Assembly (NCBI GenBank): GCA_934503275.1
Contig: CAKSVD010000003.1
Span: 1 to 64,000, forward strand
DNA length: 64,000 nucleotides
Source: an uncultured Faecalibacterium sp.
GTDB taxonomy: Bacteria > Bacillota > Clostridia > Oscillospirales > Ruminococcaceae
Direction of reading: 5' to 3'
Of this stretch, positions 59,820 to 64,000 are shown piece after piece. Made by a program: the position numbers and the translations under genes. A model generated the notes under the pieces. The model saw only the letters and a program-made list of their open reading frames with translations, made no database searches and was not told the DNA's origin. How positions within the stretch are numbered: the first letter of the stretch is position 1; each line of letters begins with the position of its first letter.

Positions 59820-61148
59820 ATGAAAACAGTAATTATGGCAGGCGGCAGGGGCACCCGGATTTCCTCTGTTGCCAGTGATATCCCCAAGCCGATGATAAAA
59901 ATCGAAGGAAAGCCTGTTCTGGAACATGAGCTGGAGTGTCTGCGCGACCAAGGATTCACAGACATTATTTTGACCGTCTCTCATCTCGGAAACATCATCA
60001 TGGACTATTTCGGAGATGGTTCAGGCGTATCTCCGGCAACAGGGAAGCCCTTCGGTGTTCATATTGAATACTATTTTGAGAAGGAACCGTTGGGTAATGC
60101 CGGTGCGCTTTTCAAAATCAAGGATAAGCTGGATTCGGATTTTCTACTGCTGAATGCCGATGCGGTGTTTGATGTGGATTTCAATCGATTCGTAGCCTTT
60201 CATAAACAGCATGGAGGGGTGGTTACGCTTTTCACACATCCGAATAGCCATCCCTACGACAGTGGACTCATTGTTGCTGATAAAAATGGGGCTGTCAAGC
60301 AATGGCTGGCTAAGGAGGATGAACGTCCGGAATACTATCGTAATCGTGTCAATGCTGGACTTCATGTTATCAATCCGAGCATTTTGGAACATTCTGGGAT
60401 TGATGCGGACAAGGTTGGTACTGTGGGAGAGAACGGAAAACCCATCAAGGTTGACCTGGATCGGCAGCTCCTTAAGCCGTTGGCAGGAACCGGAAAGATG
60501 TTCTGCTACGATAGTCCCGAATATGTGAAGGACATGGGGACACCTGAACGCTATTATTCTGTATGCGAGGATTACAAGACTGGTCGCGTTTCCGGTAAGA
60601 ATCTGAAGAACAAGCAGAAAGCGGTGTTCCTTGATCGGGACGGCACTATCAATAAATATGTGGGTTTCCTTCGGAACATAGACGAGTTTGAACTGATAGA
60701 CGGCGTTGCAGATGCAATCAAAAAAATCAATGCTTCCGGTTATTTGGCAATCGTTGTTACGAATCAGCCTGTGATTGCCCGTGGTGAAGTGTCCTTTGAA
60801 GAACTCGAAGAGATTCACAACAAAATGGAGACACTTCTAGGCAAAGAGGGCGCATATCTGGATGCAATCTACTTCTGCCCGCACCATCCGCACAAGGGAT
60901 ACGAAGGGGAACGCCCGGAATTGAAATTTGACTGTGATTGCCGCAAACCGAAACCCGGAATGCTGCTGAATGCAGCACGGGACTTTAACATTGACCTGTC
61001 GCAGTCTTGGATGATTGGCGATGGGGAAAATGATATCAAAGCGGGTCAGAATGCCGGATGTCAGACTGCTTTGATTGGTTCTGAGTCCTACGGACAGACT
61101 GTGACGGTATCGTCTTTGAAGGACTTTGTGGAAAAATACCTGAAATAA
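59820..61148 (+). CDS. Fused heptose-1-phosphate nucleotidyltransferase and heptose-bisphosphate phosphatase
   Basis: The 442-residue protein joins two enzymes. Residues 1 to about 235 are a sugar nucleotidyltransferase (VIMAGGRGTRISSVASDIPK, LNADAVFDVDF, RVNAGLHVINP), the HddC type. From about 265 it is a HAD-IIIA phosphatase of GmhB type (AVFLDRDGTINKYVGFLRNI, IVVTNQPVIARGEV, CPHHPHKGYEGERPELKFDC with Cys/His zinc ligands, CRKPKPGMLL, MIGDGENDIKAGQNAG). It would first remove the 7-phosphate and then make GDP-heptose. ATG at 59820 is preferred by homology over ATG 59802; neither has a good ribosome site. Confidence 0.85.
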   Translation: MKTVIMAGGRGTRISSVASDIPKPMIKIEGKPVLEHELECLRDQGFTDIILTVSHLGNIIMDYFGDGSGVSPATGKPFGVHIEYYFEKEPLGNAGALFKIKDKLDSDFLLLNADAVFDVDFNRFVAFHKQHGGVVTLFTHPNSHPYDSGLIVADKNGAVKQWLAKEDERPEYYRNRVNAGLHVINPSILEHSGIDADKVGTVGENGKPIKVDLDRQLLKPLAGTGKMFCYDSPEYVKDMGTPERYYSVCEDYKTGRVSGKNLKNKQKAVFLDRDGTINKYVGFLRNIDEFELIDGVADAIKKINASGYLAIVVTNQPVIARGEVSFEELEEIHNKMETLLGKEGAYLDAIYFCPHHPHKGYEGERPELKFDCDCRKPKPGMLLNAARDFNIDLSQSWMIGDGENDIKAGQNAGCQTALIGSESYGQTVTVSSLKDFVEKYLK

Positions 61149-61164
61149 GAGGGAGATTGCAGCT

Positions 61165-61821
61165 ATGCGTGAATTGGATAACCGACTGATGAGACATATC
61201 GACCTGTTGGTAGAACGATACCCCTCTTTAGAATCTGCGAAGAATGATATTGTTGCCGCATACCTTTTGCTGGAGGAGTCCTATGAGAACGGTGGAAAGC
61301 TTCTTGTGGCCGGCAATGGTGGTTCTGCAGCAGATGCGGAGCATATCGTTGGTGAGTTAATGAAAGGCTTCAAGCTGCCCCGTAAGCCTGAAACTGACTT
61401 CGCAGAAAAACTGGTTGCGGAAAATCAGGAACTCGGTGCTGTCTTGGCAGAAAACCTGCAGGGGGCACTTCCTGCTATTGCACTGGATGGTCATCCTGCC
61501 CTGTCCACAGCCTATATGAATGACTGTGAACCACTACTTTGCTTTGCACAGCAGGTCAATGGTTACGGTAAATCCGGGGATGTGTTCCTTGGCATTTCCA
61601 CAAGTGGTAACAGTAAAAATGTGCTGTATGCGGCGACAACTGCACACGCTAAGGGAATGAAGGTCATTGGACTGACGGGAGCAAAGGACAGCAAACTGAG
61701 GGATATGAGTGATGTGTGCATCAAAGCCCCGCAGACGGAGACTTACATGATTCAGGAGCTACATTTGCCCATCTATCATTGCCTATGCTTGATGCTGGAA
61801 AATAAATTCTTCTCAGAATGA
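61165..61821 (+). CDS. gmhA: D-sedoheptulose 7-phosphate isomerase
   Basis: The 218-residue SIS-domain protein has GNGGSAADAEHIVGELMKGF near 51-70, ISTSGNSKNVLYAATTAHAK near 147-166 and the C-terminal ETYMIQELHLPIYH near 193-206, as in GmhA. It converts sedoheptulose 7-phosphate to D-glycero-D-manno-heptose 7-phosphate, the first step of the heptose pathway. ATG follows GAGGGAG. It lies 16 bases after the fused hddC-gmhB gene and is the last recognisable polysaccharide gene. Confidence 0.9.
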   Translation: MRELDNRLMRHIDLLVERYPSLESAKNDIVAAYLLLEESYENGGKLLVAGNGGSAADAEHIVGELMKGFKLPRKPETDFAEKLVAENQELGAVLAENLQGALPAIALDGHPALSTAYMNDCEPLLCFAQQVNGYGKSGDVFLGISTSGNSKNVLYAATTAHAKGMKVIGLTGAKDSKLRDMSDVCIKAPQTETYMIQELHLPIYHCLCLMLENKFFSE

Positions 61822-61892
61822 CATTTCATCATATTAATACTATGTTTTGCGCGTGAAGTTAAGTATACTGAATTTAAAAGGAAAACCCAACT

Positions 61893-62978
61893 ATGGAAGA
61901 AAATAACAATCAACAGAAGCCACATTGGAAGACAATCCTGACTAAAATTCGTAATGACCTTGAGAATATTAGAACTCGAAACCCCAAATTTTTTGACGCT
62001 GCAGCCACGATAATACAAGTGATGTGGACGCTTGCCAATACATTCTGGAATTCGGCTATATTAAATAACGCGGTTTTAACAGCATGTATTACATTGGCAA
62101 CGTGTGGAGTATTGTGCCTTTCGCAGTGGGTACTGTTAACAAATAGACGGGAACGTGAAGTTGCTGAGCAAAAAAGACTTAGTGAATGCGAAATTGCTGA
62201 GCAAAAAAGACTTAGTGAATGCGAAATTGCTAAGCAAAAAAGACTTAGTGAACATCAGGCAACGGAGTTTACGCGAAAACTTCAAATTATAGCGGAAGAC
62301 ACAGATGTTAACTCATTGGAAATGATGAGCTTTGCTCATATAGTTGCCCATGAAATAAAGATGAATATTTCGAAAATGCCTAATCAAAGTATAGAGATCA
62401 CGCGAAATTCTATTCCTGATTTTCTTGTAAATACATTGAACGATCTCGAGCGAATTTTGAGCAATCACTATGGAGAAAAAATTTGCGCAAGTATAAAATT
62501 ATGCAATACACAGAATACATTAAAAACATTTGCCCGGGGTCAAAACAATGTGACTTGCCGAGGAGGAATAAAGAAAGTCAGAATACAAAATACGAAACCA
62601 ATTAAAATTGGCGATAATTATGCGTATGATACGATCCTGAAACGAAAATTCCAATATTTTGCGGAAGGTGATTTAATAAATCTTTCAGAAAAAGAAAAAG
62701 ATGATGATAAATTCTTCTGCGAGTATGGGGATAAATGGAAGAGCCTTTTCCGTTCCAGTATCATTATTCCTATACGTTGCCAGATTCTTGCTAGACATTC
62801 TGAAGAATATAGGATGCTAGGGCTGATATGCATCGACTCTAAAATTGTCCAGCCGGAGTGGAATCGTAAAAAGGATAGTTATGCATATCATACAACGGCA
62901 TTTGTTGCAGATGTATTGTACAGCTTGATTGAAAGTTATATAATTGCGCAACAGATGAGCAGAAGAGTCATAAGATGA
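61893..62978 (+). CDS. Membrane protein with GAF-like C-terminal domain and 11-residue repeats
   Basis: The 361-residue protein has a charged N-terminus and a membrane region (about 40-87) with one or two helices (TIIQVMWTLANTFWN and TACITLATCGVLCLSQWVLL). A coiled coil of three EIAEQKRLSEC-type repeats (about 89-121) follows, then a cytosolic domain whose end (SSIIIPIRCQILARHSEEYR, MLGLICIDS) resembles a GAF fold. I do not recognise a named family. It could be a membrane sensor or an effector. ATG follows AAAAGGAAAACCC, with TATACT about 25 bases before it as a possible -10. Confidence 0.65.
   Translation: MEENNNQQKPHWKTILTKIRNDLENIRTRNPKFFDAAATIIQVMWTLANTFWNSAILNNAVLTACITLATCGVLCLSQWVLLTNRREREVAEQKRLSECEIAEQKRLSECEIAKQKRLSEHQATEFTRKLQIIAEDTDVNSLEMMSFAHIVAHEIKMNISKMPNQSIEITRNSIPDFLVNTLNDLERILSNHYGEKICASIKLCNTQNTLKTFARGQNNVTCRGGIKKVRIQNTKPIKIGDNYAYDTILKRKFQYFAEGDLINLSEKEKDDDKFFCEYGDKWKSLFRSSIIIPIRCQILARHSEEYRMLGLICIDSKIVQPEWNRKKDSYAYHTTAFVADVLYSLIESYIIAQQMSRRVIR
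62157..62255 (+). repeat. Three 33-nt tandem repeats in coding sequence
   Basis: Units at 62157-62189, 62190-62222 and 62223-62255 share TTGCTGAGCAAAAAAGACTT with very few changes and keep the frame, encoding an 11-residue coiled-coil unit. Copy number could vary. Confidence 0.9.
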
Positions 62979-63020
62979 TTAGAGAATGTCGACCTTTTAT
63001 GAAGAGAATGGAGGAGTTTT

Positions 63021-63215
63021 ATGAAATATGAATTCGGGCGAATATCAAAAGTACAGGGAACATTGGTTCAGCCTACGAAAGAAGATTCTTACGCAATGCC
63101 ATCCAAAGTGGTAATGTGTCCGGTATTTATAGATCAAGAAGAAGAAAGGAGGTTCACAAAAAGAGCAAACAAATGTATGAAAATGGACAGTCGCCGTATA
63201 GCTAGGAAGACTTAA
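63021..63215 (+). CDS. Small unknown protein
   Basis: The 64-residue protein starts at ATG 63021 after a good GGAGG site. It is basic towards its C-terminus (RRFTKRANKCMKMDSRRIAR) and has no recognisable domain. It follows the membrane protein gene by 42 bases and may belong to the same transcript. Confidence 0.5.
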   Translation: MKYEFGRISKVQGTLVQPTKEDSYAMPSKVVMCPVFIDQEEERRFTKRANKCMKMDSRRIARKT

Positions 63216-63260
63216 TTGATATATTTCTGAGTTTGATAATGAAAAAAGGAGCACAAAATC

Positions 63261-63482
63261 ATGGATGCTAATAAGTATTTTCAAATTCTTCATATGATTT
63301 CGGCAGGCGGTCAGAAAGTTTGTCGAAAGTTTTTAATCGAGAAAGGATTTTCAGAAGCAATGATTGATGCCTGTGCTGAAAATGGCTATATCATACAAAT
63401 TGGAACGAATGATTTAGATGATCCGCTTTATATTATTACCGATGCCGGACGTGTAAAAAGAGATGAACGCGACCTGAAGTAA
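63261..63482 (+). CDS. Small unknown protein, possibly winged-helix
   Basis: The 73-residue protein starts at ATG 63261 after AAAAAAGGAGC. Its helical pattern (ISAGGQKVCRKFLIEKGFSE ... ACAENGYIIQIGTND) followed by a two-strand wing (PLYIITDAGRVKRDER) would fit a small winged-helix fold, but this is only an impression. No family recognised. A CCGTGTG/CACACGG hairpin without a U-run follows at 63509-63540. Confidence 0.55.
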   Translation: MDANKYFQILHMISAGGQKVCRKFLIEKGFSEAMIDACAENGYIIQIGTNDLDDPLYIITDAGRVKRDERDLK

Positions 63483-63597
63483 CGCAATTAAAGAATAATT
63501 TTCATCAGCCGTGTGGACTGAACTCCAGAAGTTCACACGGCGTATTCTTGAGCACAATATATAGTTTGTGACGGAAATAAAAATGAGGTGAAAATCA

Positions 63598-64000
63598 GTG
63601 AGTAATACACGCGCGTGTAAGCCCGGCGGTGGGCGGAAGCCATCAAAGCCAGAGTACAGTGCAGCCAAGAACCTGGCACAGCAGATGAAAACCGCCACTG
63701 ACCTTTATACGGACAAAATGAGCCTGCAAGCCATTGCAGACGCCCTGTCCCTCAATCCTATCAAGGTCCGGAAGTTGCTCATCACAGCCGGGGTCTACGA
63801 GTCGGACACGGCAAAGCTCGTCCAACAGACCTTTAACACCCTCAGAGAAACGCAGAGTTATTCTGCTGCTGTCACCTCTACCATGTCGGCTTTGCAGTTG
63901 TCCCGCCCCTCTGTGACCTCTTATCTGCCGTATGAGAAAGGCGTGTACTTCCCGGAGGAAGCTGAAGCAGCGAATATCAGTGCCGGGGCAGAGCGGCAGC
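63598..64000 (+). CDS. HTH protein of ICE type (cut by window end)
   Basis: At least 134 residues are visible. The start is basic and glycine-rich (CKPGGGRKPSKPEYSAAKNL). A HTH follows (MSLQAIADALSLNPIKVRKL), then LITAGVYESDTAKLVQQTFN and a second HTH-like SALQLSRPSVTSYLPYEKGV. I recall this conserved layout from mobile elements of Clostridia. GTG at 63598 follows GAGGTGAAAATCA. Base composition is again GC-rich like the ICE genes. It runs off the right end of the window. Confidence 0.7.
   Translation, partial: MSNTRACKPGGGRKPSKPEYSAAKNLAQQMKTATDLYTDKMSLQAIADALSLNPIKVRKLLITAGVYESDTAKLVQQTFNTLRETQSYSAAVTSTMSALQLSRPSVTSYLPYEKGVYFPEEAEAANISAGAERQ

Noticed and set aside
62157-62255. Tandem 33-nt repeats considered as a CRISPR array
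   Set aside because: The units are directly adjacent with no spacers and encode a regular coiled coil in frame.

Overview
This window looks like part of a chromosome from a moderately GC-rich Gram-positive gut anaerobe of the Oscillospiraceae/Ruminococcaceae, most likely Faecalibacterium. That is an inference from protein family content and codon style; there is no rRNA to settle it. It has three parts: about 5.3 kb of host backbone, a Tn1549/CTn-like integrative conjugative element (ICE), and a more AT-rich extracellular polysaccharide locus. The last gene again looks like ICE backbone.

Host part (1-5300): tRNA-Arg(UCU), a PAP2 phosphatase, a DUF1643 protein, an unusual ParB-like/BMP fusion, a metallophosphoesterase and a small DUF6465-type protein. 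It ends in a terminator and the 3' fragment of a tRNA-Leu(CAA), which I read as the left attachment site of the ICE. No second tRNA-Leu copy is visible, so the right end is probably outside the window.

ICE part (5306 to at least 42752): a HTH/Xis-like protein, a RepA broken by an IS110 insertion, a ParA with an internal deletion and a 75-nt in-frame insertion, and an intact ParB. A type IV secretion operon follows: PcfB, VirD4 coupling protein, Maff2 pilin-like protein, VirB6/TrbL, PrgI, VirB4, NlpC/P60 hydrolase, DUF4315, DUF4366, topoisomerase III, an LPD/YodL-type protein and TTRAP. Next come a 2421-residue methylase-helicase, MobC and a relaxase. Cargo has entered several gaps: a MATE efflux gene with nitroreductase and group II intron remnants, an AAA/DUF4143 ATPase, a MarR plus two radical SAM proteins (the 'radical SAM mobile pair'), and a PD-(D/E)XK nuclease fused to an uncharacterised domain. 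A complete TnpV gene lies in a second reading frame inside the giant methylase-helicase gene.

A tyrosine recombinase (41601-42752) is flanked by two near-identical 26-bp recombination-core-like sites in inverted orientation. A consensus-like promoter inside the right edge points outward, so this may be an invertible promoter cassette facing a helicase gene and then the polysaccharide genes.

Polysaccharide part (about 45.3-61.8 kb): initiating sugar transferase, deacetylase, metallophosphoesterase, ATP-grasp enzyme, three glycosyltransferases, Wzy-like polymerase, Wzx-like flippase, four acyl/acetyltransferase genes, and all four activities for GDP-D-glycero-alpha-D-manno-heptose (HddA, a fused HddC-GmhB, GmhA). 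Three of the acyl/acetyltransferase genes carry G8, G9 or G10 tracts, and one is out of frame exactly at its tract, which suggests phase-variable decoration. The window ends with three small unknown genes (one membrane/GAF-like) and a truncated HTH gene of ICE type.
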